From NCBI GenBank assembly GCA_036345935.2, contig JADWOT020001893.1:1-64000 (forward strand): DNA of 64,000 nt, written 5' to 3'. The position numbers were made by a program, and so were the translations under genes. Shown in pieces: positions 46,661 through 58,700 of the stretch. This DNA is from Taenia hydatigena. Taxonomy: Eukaryota; Platyhelminthes; Cestoda; Cyclophyllidea; Taeniidae. Within the stretch, counting starts at the first letter, position 1. The number at the start of each line of letters is the position of its first letter. Below the pieces are notes generated by a model, which saw only the letters and a list, made by a program, of their open reading frames with translations, had not been told where the DNA came from and searched no databases.

Positions 46661-49600
46661 TTCTGTAAGTCTTATTCTTGCACTCAGATGAAAGCTCAGC
46701 TGTAAAATGCCTTCCTCATTGGCGGCTTCGCGTAACAATGGCCGCTAAGCATGATTCCATCCGTGCTGACATTCCATCCCAAGATTCAGCAACAACGAGG
46801 GATAAGGTACTAGAGGAATGCAAAGCATAAAGAAAACAAAGATACAGCGGTTAAAGTTCTCCTAATTTCTTTTCAAAAACACAAGGACTGAAACACGTGC
46901 CGTCAAGTAAAGAGAAAATACACTCGTAGTGCTAAGCTTATAACCATCAACTTTTCAAAATTACATCTGCTATCTTACAAAAGTGCACCTCCGACTAGAT
47001 ACAAAAATGAAATTTGATCACTAATGGGTGGAAGAAAGACATCCAAATGAGGGCAGTACCAAGGATGGAGCTAGTAAGATGAGGGATTAGTGCAATACTT
47101 TTGTTGTGGATATGGATCTTTGAGGGACGAGGATGCAGCCATCGCACACCTAGTGATAAAAATTTTGTCAGGAATCATCAAAAGATAGGGGACATAGTAT
47201 CCCAAGTAGACGAATTTTGCACTTCAGTCCATTAGCTCTGGTCAACTTTTAAATGACTTTGGGGCAGAAGACAAGAAACCAAAAAGAAAAAGCGATACAT
47301 CTTTATTTACTGCGTAACAATTATGGCAACGGAGGCCACCCTTCCCCTTTCCATGAGGACTGTATCGATGCCTTCTCATCTAAGTTAATAAGTTCGTATC
47401 AAACTATCCAGCATACTCGAGGATGGCGCTTCAATCCCATATGTGGTGCATAACAATTAAACATCTTTTTTAAAATCAAATGGTAGATTTCGCATGACGT
47501 ATGATGTTGTAGTTGTATATCAATTTTCAATTATCTATTCAAGAATGAAAACTGTGTCTGGTTTAATACTGCCGCATGGATCAAACTCAGAAGCGTTTCT
47601 TAAACTGAGTTTGATTGTATTTTTTCGTGTATTGTTCTAAATTATTATAATTAAAAGATAATTACTCCCTAGTGGTTGTTCTAGTTTGGCAGTTTCAAGG
47701 TCACCGGCTGTATTAAGTATGTCGTCTGTCAAAATGGTGGGCATGTTGCGTGCCTTAGTTGCAGCGGCTGCATCATTTTGGCCTTCAAATGGCCTCAACG
47801 ATGGTTAACCGGATCTTAAGGATGACAAGAATGTACTTGTTTGTGGTGGTGTGTCTAGTAAGCTCCAGGGGGTTACTAAGAAATGTCGAATTTGAAGTTC
47901 ACCTTCTCTCGCGCTCTCTACTCCGGCCTAGACGTTGGTGTGACCTGTGCTTTACCTCAATGAATCCTTCATCTATCCTTTTCTCGCAGTCCATTCACGA
48001 ATGCAGTGTGACAGCTACATTCCCCAAATTGTTGCAGTAATCGTGTCAGTGGAATTTGTCGTGCTCATTGGACGCAGATATAGATGCTTTGCCCTCCCTT
48101 CTTATCCACTGACGAACTAAATGTAGTCTTCTGTAACTTCAGTAGGCTTGATTGGAACAAGTCTAAGTCAGGGTTGTAAACACCGCTGCGACTGAGGCGT
48201 CAACGTGCAGTCTACTTCACCGTTGCACAGCGTGTCAATCCGCCGCCTTGATTGACATCGTTTTTTAAGTCTCATTTTGTCCCCGCAGATTCGAGGATGT
48301 TTTTAAAATGGAGTATTTGGTGACGCAGGCGATGAGTGGATGCAAACGTCGAATTTGACCTCGTAAAAGGGAGATGAATGAAGAAAAGAAGCAGCGCATT
48401 AGCAGTTTTCTTCCGACTCTGCAAAGGACAGGTATTTTGTTGAAGCTGTGCCACCAACGGAGGGCGTTTTGACAGTTAGTCTTCGCTGATGGGATTTCGC
48501 CAAAACTGTTGGAAGTCTGCCGTGAAGTGGGGTGCAAGGGGTGTCGTGTCATGACTCCTGCTTTGTGGCATGGTAGGCAGAAAAGGCCACGTCAACGAGT
48601 GTGATTATAGGTACGTACAAGTGCACATTATGTACATTTTATAAGACCCTGGTAATGCACGCCATTTGCTGTTTATGCACTTCGATGAGATGTGGCGCCA
48701 AAGTGCAGGGTGCAGTCTTTTGCATCGGCTATAGTCAATGTCTGTTCTGCGGGAACCCAATGCTGGTTTAGGAATAACTGTATCCCTTTTTCCTTTCTTA
48801 TTATCCACTTATTCCGCTTGTTTGCTGCCACCAATTGTATAGATGCTTTCACCCAGTACTGGTACATTTTAAATATTGTTAGTTCTAGTTTTTGTGCTCA
48901 TTGACATCTGGTCATGCTACTGTCCGAATTCGTCTGTCTTGCGAATCTCGTTTTCGCTTTCCGTTTGGAGGGGTAGATGGCGTAGGCTCGCCTATTACCC
49001 ACATTGTCATTCTGACAACCAAGGAGGGTTTAGCGGTTTTTAATGGGTATGCGCGTGCCTTTTAAGAGTTTTAATTGAGATAAGTTGTTTGCATTTCTTA
49101 CAAAGTATGCTGAATCCGCAGTTACTGGATTGAGTGTACTTTATGCTTGTGGGTAACACGGTGATTTGAGTCATTGCACGCGTGGACATTTACACTGGAC
49201 TGTGATTATCGCCCCCTGAATATGTGTTCTTATTTCCAGATTCGGAACGGTAGCACGGCATTGCGCACAGTTGTATCAAGTCAGCATATTCTAATTAGTC
49301 TAGTTGTGCTTAGAAGGCTTGCTGCTGCTTTATTTTCCTCATATTTTTGTGGAGGTGAAGAGGACCATCTCGTAATTTAATGCTTACTTTTATGCGCGCT
49401 CAAATTTGCTGACTTTCAAGCAATTCTCTCGGCTCCTTTCCACCGATGTCACCTTGTAAACGGGCAAAAAGGCATGGGAGAGGACGCGACTTTAACTGTT
49501 TAGTGTTCCTTATGAAAACCACCGAACTGTGCACGTTTATTGTTGCCAAAAGAAGCATCCTAGAATGCCTGCCTCCAAAATACTTATGAATGAAGTGTTT

Positions 49601-50898
49601 ACTGTAATCGTACTGTCACTGCGATGAATTGGAAAGCAACCCACTGATTGCCTCGATTTGTTCGCTCCTCCTGCTGCAGCGATGTAGTAGTTTCGGCGTG
49701 GTCCTCGCCGCCCCCGCCTTAGTCGTGGTAGAAATTAGCCTTGGCTTTAGCTGTTTTCACCTCAAGGTAAATAGCTGGCTGATGGGCCGTGGAGACAGGA
49801 GAGGGTGCGGGTTTGGCGTCTTCCTTGGGTTAGCCAGGTTAATATTCCAAATGGCCAATAATTGGCGGACGTCTCCCAAGATGGACAAATGTGCACCGGC
49901 AGGCGTTAAGCTTCATCTATTTCTTTGTTTGCGATCTTTTCACTTATCTGCTGAATGGGTTATTTGGCTAGTGGATGTGTGGACGGATAGACAGGCGGAG
50001 GTGGGGAGATCTGTTTATTTTGCTTTCTATGGACCTATCCGCCTAGTTATCTTCATCAGCTTCACCTCAGTGGCATGGGATGTGGCGTTGGAACGTTTGT
50101 GCAGTCCTGCCCGGTGCGAGTTGTCGTGCTGGAATAGCTTCATCTTCGTCAGAACATTTAACTGTTAGAGGTGCTAAAAGTAACACCCTGACGCCTTCGT
50201 GACTCGTGTTCCAGGGAGCATTGCTTCATTTTGATCACATTGCTGTCAACAGTGTTTAAGGTGGAAGTTGCTCATAGTGGAAAGGGATGTAATATTTCGT
50301 CATGCCAGCTGCCTTATTTACGCACGGTACTTGTGGTTCTACCGCTTGAAGCACATGCGCACATGGCTTGTCTGTTGCACATAGTTTTGATTGACTTGGA
50401 GTGCTGTCATGCTTGTGTCCGATGCAGTGGAGTTGTATTTGCACTAGGTGGTGTGGGAGGAGGAGGGAGGTATCACTGGCATAGACATGCCCAATGTATA
50501 GGGGCAAGCGTTGGGTGCACGCGGGCATCTAATCCTGTATTCCATCACTTGACAATATGGAGCGTTTATCGCGTTCCTTTTTTAAAACAGCGTTTGATGT
50601 TGGGCTGATAAGCCCTACGCAGACATGGGCAAAGGTTCGGTGCGCTTCAGTTTGCACTCTAGCACCGTGACATCAATTGTGCTTTTTTTCGGTGCGCCGC
50701 CCTTTATGTGGTATATGGGCGGTGGTGAGAGCCTGGGTATGACAGCTGTCGCAAGTAGTGTCTTGTACCCGCCCTTCCCTCCACTCATGATATTCTTTTC
50801 AAACATTACACCTATTGTGGGTGTTGTTTTGAGGATTTCTTTGTGAGGTACTGAAATTGTTTGATTATTTATTTGCACCTCTGTTCTTTTTTATTCAC
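46661..50898. other. Intergenic DNA, nothing recognised
   Basis: About 4.2 kb. The longest frame is 179 codons (49629-50168, non-ATG start); its residues (Cys, Trp and Leu rich, no domain) look like chance. No duplicates seen. Confidence 0.45.
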
Positions 50899-51240
50899 AC
50901 AGACGCAGGATTCTCTTTACCTCATACCAAATTAGTGAGATGAAATGCTTTAACAAGAAAAACTACCTTAACATGAATGAACACGAATAACTGGCGCGTC
51001 GCATCAACTTGACGGAAACTCAGGTTGGTTATGCTTTAAGGTGTTATATGAACTTGTTTGATGGACGGCTATTAGTATGTTGTGTTTGATTATCAACGAT
51101 CGAGTTGCCGAAACACCTCATACTTTTGGCTTTTCTGTTAGGTTCAGATACGGTTCCAGAATCAGCGCTACAAAACAAAGAGGGTCGGTGGGAAAATTTC
51201 TAGCAATGCAACGCCTGTAACACAGCCAAACGTTCGTGAC
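50899..51240 (+). pseudogene. NK-2 class homeodomain relic (copy 3)
   Basis: Similarity to the intact gene starts abruptly at homeodomain residue 3-4 (RRRILF), right after a cacacag that could act as an acceptor. The homeodomain then reads TSYQISEMKCFNKKNYLNMN, a TAA at 50988-50990 in place of a Glu/Ala codon, and RRINLTETQ to the donor at 51024. The intron (51024-51141) and its acceptor are kept. Exon 3 gives VQIRFQNQRYKTKRVGGK: Trp48 is Arg, a change expected to destroy DNA binding, and His52 is Gln. After VTQPNVRDLER the similarity stops and kinase-flank sequence begins. Helix 1 lacks one codon relative to copy 1 (EM-KCF). TN motif, linker and C terminus are absent. Clearly dead. Confidence 0.88.
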
Positions 51241-51480
51241 TTGGAGAGATTTCTCTGTCAACGGCTCATATCTATCCATGGTATCTTCGATGTTGACCCG
51301 ACGTTGCGGATGGGTTTCAAATGCGACGAGCCAATAGAAAGTGAGTTCTGATTCCATCGGCTCAGGCAAAGGTACTTTTAGCGTTGTAATTGTTTGTCTT
51401 TTGTCTGGGCTCAGGAAACCAGCCAAACTTAAACCAGGAGCAGTAGCAGCCGTGTGCAAACACTTTCGGCCGACATTTAA
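51241..51480 (+). repeat. Kinase-flank duplicate, copy 1
   Basis: Matches about 61920-62040 just upstream of the kinase relic: gatgagccaatagaaagtga is present in both. On the plus strand a frame reads IGSGKGTFSVV, like a kinase glycine loop; on the minus strand the peptide LPEPMESELTFYWLVAFETH aligns with LPEPFKSDFTFYWLIAFKTH of the other copy without stops. Which strand, if either, was coding is unclear. It abuts homeobox copy 3. Confidence 0.65.
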
Positions 51481-54440
51481 AATTCACTGGCTCAGATTTG
51501 CACCACCCTCATTGGCGCTGACGGTAGTGGGTCTTTTGGTAAATATGCACACATTTGTGTGTGCACAATGCCCTACTGGTTAATACTACGACTATTCTCT
51601 GTTAATTGAGGGCTAACCAGGTTGACAAACATTGCAAGTGGAGTTGGAAAAGATTCACTAGAGAAATAACGGAAGCCTTTATAGAGTGCGCCATAAGAGT
51701 TACTACAATGTCAGCTAAAAATGGCGTTTGTGCTGTCAGCGGGACAGTGATTTGGGGCAGTCCTTGCAGGAAGCATGCAAGTGTGTTGATTTCCCTTGAT
51801 TTATTTGCATTTCTATTGACGTTCAACAAGTGCTTTTGACCACAGAGGCCAGAGTTTAGCATCGAGGTGCGGCATTATCAGTCTTTCATTTAATGTGGGC
51901 TCTCCGCAATTGCGTCAAAGAGCTGGTATGAAGGATGCTGTTAGACCTCATGCAAATGGCAGCATCTATCCATCTCGTCTCACAAAACATTGTGTGCATA
52001 AATGTTACTTTTAGCGAGGTATCAATTCAGGTGAAGCCCCTCTATCCCAGGCTAGTAAATCTATTCAACATGCTCTCCAACTTGTTATTTGGAGGAAGTG
52101 CAGTGAAGGGAATGAATGAAATAAATGCAAGATTTCTGCGTCCTAGGTAATGTTACCATCGCCGTGTGCGATATGACCACGCAGGAGAGCTCGGTAATTA
52201 GGAATGCTACCTACGCATATGGAGATTCTTAAACAACCTTCTTTGTGACACGGTGCGTATTCACGCAGCCTGGCCCACGTGATCCACTCAATCATGAAAT
52301 ATCAACAACTTCATGGAATGAGGCCGGCTAATAAGAGCAATTGAAAAGAGGCTTAAGAGCAAACATTGCTGGGATTTTGGGCTCAGGAGAACCTTGAGTC
52401 TGCAACCGAGTAGGAGTAGGAGGAGGAGAGGGGGAGGGGCGATTTGTAGTAGCCACACTTTGCTGAGGTTTATAATGTTAACACGTGTATGTTACTTCAT
52501 TATTGTTAGGTCCTGCGGCATCATTCGCATCAAACAACTCAAGTCGCAAATTCAACAACTTACAATGCCGATGCGCAGGCGTGGAACAGCTACGGGGATC
52601 ACAAAAGTTGTTAGCGTCTTAGAGGATGCATCGTAATCTCAAGCAGCGGACGTGATCGTGGCAATTAATGAAGGCTTCTTTTTGAAATGAACGCACGAAC
52701 ACTAATCGTGAAGACGGTCAGTCTATTCTGTTGTTACCGCTCTAAACAAAGCATTCATAGCTAAGAGTTTGGCATTGGGCCAGTTAAATTGAAATATTTT
52801 GCGCATAGTTTGCAGAAATTTATGATGCTAATGTTGCAGCGCCAAACGTTGACACGCTCGAAAAGCTTTGGCATGCCCTGGCTATTTTACTTAACAGTAG
52901 GTCTATCTAGCAGGATTTTTCCACTTCACTTACTAATCTCAAGCCCTACCAACTGTAAAGTAAGCATCTCTTTGTAGACTTATCTCATGTGACCATTGGC
53001 GGAATGACTTGTGACGTCAATTCGTATTGGCAATGAAATGGGATGACGAGAATTCACCTCTCTACACAGATGTTGTAAATATTCGCTTCATCTGGTAAGA
53101 CATCTACAAGAAATATAAGTTGAAGTGGAGAAGATTATTAGAAGTTAGTGATGATTGGAGAATTTGGACAAAGATTTGTACAAACAAATGTACCGTTGTG
53201 ATGTTGCAACAAACATAATTCCCGTCTCTGTCAACGCGGCTGCAAAGGCACACTGCTGATGCGAAAGGGAAAGTGGAATGCACAACTACGCTTCTCACTG
53301 GTCATTTTGCCTCGGTTCGTTCGCGATCGGCATTACGAAGCAGGTTAGTTAGACCTAATGGCAAGTTGTTAGCCACCAAGTATGCAAATGCTGAGGGTCA
53401 AAAGTGATGTTAACTAAATGGCTAGAGCCTGATGCATTAAGCGCTGCAACCATTACTATAGAATACAACATTACCTTGCGTGTATGGGCCAGAAAAGGGT
53501 GGGGCAGGTGGCTGTGCTTCTTTCTAAATCGGTGAAGTCGTCCTGGAGCGATTGGAGCAAACTAAATAGCTGCAACTGTTAATGAGGGAAAAGATGTGTT
53601 GGCTACCACGCTACACAATGCATTTCCTCATCACCGTTATGCAGTGCATTCAGGTGGCCTGTCATACGTGTGTTCAATTTAATCCCCATTACGTGCACCA
53701 TCCTTTCAGGAAGAAGAGTACGTATAGCCAAATCTCGCAGTATCCTTAAGTAGGGCAAAGTGGATCAAATAAGCACTGAGGTCGGTTTCGCGAAAAAGGC
53801 CCTCTTGCGATTATTCATATTTTGTGCTTGTCGCAACTGTTTCGAGCATGCTTTCAGACTACCCGTTCCATAATTATTACCCATAGCCGTCTATTAATGG
53901 GTGGGATCGTTGACGCGGTCGCGCAATGATCATAGGGATGCAGAAGAACAAGTCTCAGCGAAGACGCGACTCAGATGATAATTACTAAAATGGAGGAATT
54001 TTAACCATTTGTAAGCCATCAGTGATCAGATGGGTACCAATGGAACCAGGCTAAGGTGATGAGGTGTTTAATTCAAGGTGGTGATCAAGCCATTTCGTCC
54101 ATGTAAACCGACCTATGGAACTTGAAGATGACATGGAGCATGGACCCAACTCCGCTGGACATTACCGCCGACCGCTTCGATGGGGTAAGCGTCGTCATCG
54201 CTTATGCGTGCCATACATTGACTTGTGTGGGCTCTCACCTCCAAAAAATTCATTTTAGAGATTCCCAACCCTACGCATAGCTCCCACGAGACCATCTTGA
54301 AAAGACCTCAGTTTATTTATTTATTTTTGAAAAATTAAGGCGCACAAAGTGGCCGCCATCAAAACATGCTATGAGGACCACAAAACAGTTTGAACAACAG
54401 AACGCCAATATCACAGCCACTAAACGAAAGATATCTAAGG
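51481..54440. other. Intergenic DNA between two homeobox relics
   Basis: About 3 kb between the plus-strand copy 3 and the minus-strand copy 4. Short frames only. No inverted sequence was noticed beyond the homeobox parts themselves. Confidence 0.4.
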
Positions 54441-55740
54441 TCAGTCCGCAGACGCTTCATAGAGAAAGCCAATAACTAGCCTTGTCAGTTCTAATTTCTT
54501 AATATGCTCGTCTTCATCATCCTGCTTTTGGTCTGTTTTAGCACCAAACGGATTTTCGAGCGATTCCGTGAGCGCCCAAAATTGCTGCTTGTGCCTTGAC
54601 ACCGTATCAATAGTAATACTGTTTGTTAGGGCCCTTGTTGTGGTTGGGAGCTCTCAGCAGTCCCAAAGCCTTCATTGAGGCCGCTGTCCCACGAGTCGGT
54701 TGATGGGGCGCTCCTCTCCATGGCACGAACCCTTGGCTGCGTTACAGGCGTCGCATTGCTAGAAATTTCCCACTGACCATCTTTGTTTTGTAGCGCTGAT
54801 TCTGGAACCATATCTGAACCTAACAGAAAAGCGAAACGCATGACGAATTTCTACAACTCAACCACTACACACTAACAGCTCTACATCAAACAAGTTCTGT
54901 TAACACCTTAATTCTTGACCAACCTGAGTTTCCTTAAAGTTGATGCGATTCGTCGGTTCTTCGCGTTCATGCATATTGATGTAGTTTTTCTTTTTAAAGC
55001 ACTTCATCTCACCAATTTGGTACGGAGTAAAGAGAACCCTGCGTCTGCCTTGTCTTTGTGCCTCAGTTACTGTCTGGCGTCCTCGAAGTTGCCCTGCGAT
55101 TGGAAGTGTGAAGAAGTTTGCTAAATCAGGCATAGGTACAGTGGCAGCAAGTTGCTGGAGACGGAAGTATTTTATAATTGAGGAGACGTTTGCCGGAAGA
55201 TGTTCACACGTGTTTGGCGGTGGGAACGGTTGCTTAACCTGTGGTTGTAGCAGCTGTCGACTTAATTTTGATGATGTGTCAAATAGGAATGGATTTGTTG
55301 TTGGGAAGATCGGCACCGTAGTGGTAGTTTGAGGTTGGCCTGGGCTTCCAACCTGCTTTGAAGGTAAAGACAAGTCGATGCAGGAGGTCTGTTGTAGTCA
55401 AGGCCTCGGAGGTTTGGTGGATTTCGGGATGCGTGTGGGAAATACAGGCATTGTCGATAAGATGTCCGATTCGCTGGAAGTATCCGCATCAATTTTCAGC
55501 CGTTTTGGTGGTGTAGGATTTAGTTGGGTTTGTCTTCATCATTGTCCTGTGGCGAACGCACAAGGGGGAAGTGGATCCTGAAATTACTGGAGAGTTAGCC
55601 AGGGTAGAGACTGTCTCTTCCGCCTTTTGTGACGTGGGAGATGCTGCTTGCTCCGCTTGTTGCACGGTTGGTGAGGCTGATTGTTGGAGATGCGAGTTTG
55701 TCCCTCCCCCAGGTAAGAATGAGCATCCCGCATTTGTGCA
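54441..55740 (-). pseudogene. NK-2 class homeobox pseudogene (copy 4)
   Basis: The minus strand carries exon 2 (55740-54924) with acceptor acaag and donor cag|gttggt, a 104-nt intron and exon 3 (from 54819 down to a final TGA at 54441-54443). The linker is recognisable (GGGTNS, VQQAEQ, EETVSTL, PPKRLKID, CIDLSLPSKQ), with a frameshift before the KRLK signal and a TGA soon after it. The homeodomain is continuous up to the intron: GRRRVLFTPYQIGEMKCFKK then YINMHEREEP and NRINFKETQ, one codon short in helix 1. Exon 3 starts VQIWFQNQRYKTK (Trp48 intact, Gln52), then a one-base deletion shifts frame. SAPSTDSWDSG and the C-terminal end (VIGFLYEASAD) are found in other frames. Exon 1 was not identified; it is expected near 56000. 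It shares Gln46, Gln52 and the codon loss with copy 3. Confidence 0.88.
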
Positions 55741-58700
55741 CTTGTAAAAACAAAACGAGTGAAATGGGAACGTGTGTCTGCATGCAAGTAGATGTTATCA
55801 CCACATTTATTTGTATCAAGCGCTTATTCATGTCTTAATGTCTGCGATGTGATAAACAAAGCTTTAATTCTTCTGTCATACACGATGGTGGGTGTCTCAA
55901 TCTCTCTAACTGAAGCATCAGTCAATGATTGAATCTGAACTTTTCGGCTCATATCATCCTCAAGAAACAGTTTTATTTGGCCAATAGTTTTGGTTGACAT
56001 CTGTAAAGTATCTTACAGTCGAAGACGCCTTCAGAACCCTTTCAGTAAAGCGCAAATCGACGAGTCGAAATGTTGACGTGATCACGGCCGACACGCCTCA
56101 TTTGAAGATCGGTGCTTTAGATGTCTGCAAACGCTAAAAAAGCATTTTTTTTTCAAACAATTCGAAAGTTTCAATTGATTGCTGATCTTCATACATTCTG
56201 GCTGGTTAAGGTTCCTCTCACCCGCCTATTTTCCTTTCCTCTCCCCCGTCCAGCACGATTAGGCTCCGCGCAGATTCTTTCTCAGGTAGCTCCTGCGAAA
56301 TACCCACTAGACAATTACAGACTGGCCGTTCCTTCTTCGCGCACTCTTTGCATTTGTATGTCATGCCGTCGTCTCGGAAGTCCAGCATTTATCTCTGCCT
56401 GGCTGATAACCTCACTAGCATCCAGATTACACGTGCGCACATCGCCAAGTTACGATAATTGTTGGCACACCTTGTAAGCAGTGCAGATTCGATTTGCGTC
56501 GAATTTCCAAATTTGCGATTCGAAAGTTGCATAATTGGATAACTTGTGGCACCGTTAAGAGGAGAGAGAAGGCTCCACACTTTTATTCAGTAAAATCACT
56601 TGGCAGAATCTGCCGAGTCATCTTACAGTGCAAAAGACTTAAGTGTCGAGCATCTGGTTAGAATCCCTCCTCTACTCGAACTTTATACCAGCATAGTCTA
56701 TGCAGGTCAGTGGCATCGAGGTTGAGGCGGAAACACGTTGCATGGATTTCGTCAATGAGAAAAACGTCATTGGCACTTGTTATTAGCACTATAGCAACCG
56801 TGACCAAACGCCGAAGTACCGTATTTTAGCATTGGCGGAGCAAATTTGAGACGCCTAACTAAAGACTGATCAGTCTACAACACCTAAGAGGAGAAATGGT
56901 TGCATTTACTTCTACAAGGCTAAGAGGCGGCAAAATAAAGCGCACTGTTGCTGGAGAATTTGATGAGTTTCGAAGTCGACCATAAGTAAATCGCTTACAA
57001 CTGGCTTGGTCTTAGTCACCCCTATCCGAGTTCACCCACCACGCAGCCATCACTAACTCTGAAGAATGGCATTGACGATCGGAACCATTGGAGTTGTTTC
57101 TACTACATCCATCATCCCAGAGATTATATTACACCACCAAAGTGTTAACATCTTCGTTGTCCCTTCCGCCATCTTAATAACAACTTTCACAGCTGACGAA
57201 ATGCTGAGAAGATGCGGTCAAAATTTGTCTTGTCTTGTAATGAGTTTAGCTAATTTATCTTCCACCTCTGCATTGTATGCTCTGGGCGTGAGCAGAGTGG
57301 ACACCTTTTACTGAATAGATAGTTTTCAGGTAAATCGAGGTTACAGAGAGTGAAGTCAGTTTACTTTACAGAAGTCAATGACCTTCACTCAGTCGCTTGA
57401 CTGGTATATGCTAACTGCTTTCCACTTAAAAAGTGCATTGAAACCAATTCCCATTCCCACCTACTAGTTGTCATTCACTGGAGATGTAATTTACGCATTT
57501 CAAAGTTTCTTTGAATCAACAATTGAGGACACACTGACAGAATCTTGATTGCTTGACTTGGAAAACTGACTCAAGCAATGCGTCATACGGTTGACTTAAA
57601 AACTGGGATCGCCTCATTAACCAGTTCATTGCCAAGGTGACAAAGTCAATCTAGCTAAAGAGGAATTTCTGCATTCATCAAATAAATTAATTTAAGATTC
57701 ATGTGTGTTTTTTAAAAAGGTAAATAAGTCAGGGCAACTAAAAGGGAATTTTTACACTTGACATTGAGCTGGCACTCGTTATTTCTGACATGTTCAGTAG
57801 TTTTGCAGAGCCTTATTAAAAGACGATATTCTTAATGCGAGTTGATTTGGAGAAACTTTGCAAATGCACACGCTTGTGATAATTATTTGGCAAGGGTTCC
57901 GCGGAATCTAAACATACGCTAAAACACACAATGCTGCGTTATTGCCCACTACAGCTTTGAAGGTGATTGGCTTAAATGAGCCAAATATGCGCTCGTTGTG
58001 TCGCGCTGATTGGACGCAGCAGAATTCAGAATGCTTGTGGAATTGACGGTCCGACGAAAGTTGACCAATCATTGCCTTCTGACTTGGGATCTCGTCCAAA
58101 AGTGTAAATCCAGTTTAAAATATTCGCGTCACAAAGATACAAAGTAAAAGGCTATTCTGCTTTGCTTTACGCAGAAGTCAGCGTAAGCACACGGGGTAGC
58201 TGATCAGCAAAAGTGGTCCATTCTGAGAAATAGCTTTTTATAAAAGCACAACTGAAGGAGGACGGGAGACAATCATTTTTAATGTAGATAAAACCGAAGA
58301 TCTTTTGACGCAGAATTTTGTTACTTAAGGCAACATGCAAATCTGCGATGCTTGAAGGCTTTACAAATGTCCAAAATGCCAAGTTACGTGGTCTTAGATC
58401 CCAGTAGGCAACAATTTGCACACCCCTACACCCAAATTTGAACCTTATAATAAGGTTATTCTTGGTGATCCTCTACAGTCTACAAACATGATCTATATAA
58501 ACCCAATAATGTAACCAAAAGAGATAATCCGATGCTATATTGCTTGCGCTTTGGAAGCAAGCAACTCAATCTTCATTATCACCATTTCCATCTTACTTCG
58601 AGTTCAGAGTTCTCCACACCGCTTAAACCCAAGCTGCTATTGTTTAAACAGGTGTGAAAGAATACGGATGAAAAAAATAAACACATTATCTAGATCTAAT

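Noticed and set aside
49629..50168. 179-codon open frame on the plus strand
   Set aside because: It starts at TTG, has no domain, signal or splice context, and its Cys/Trp/Leu-rich composition looks like read-through of GT-rich DNA.
55595..55838. Minus-strand frames of 67-78 codons upstream of homeobox copy 4
   Set aside because: They are alternative frames of homeobox copy 4 exon 2 and its intron, not separate genes.
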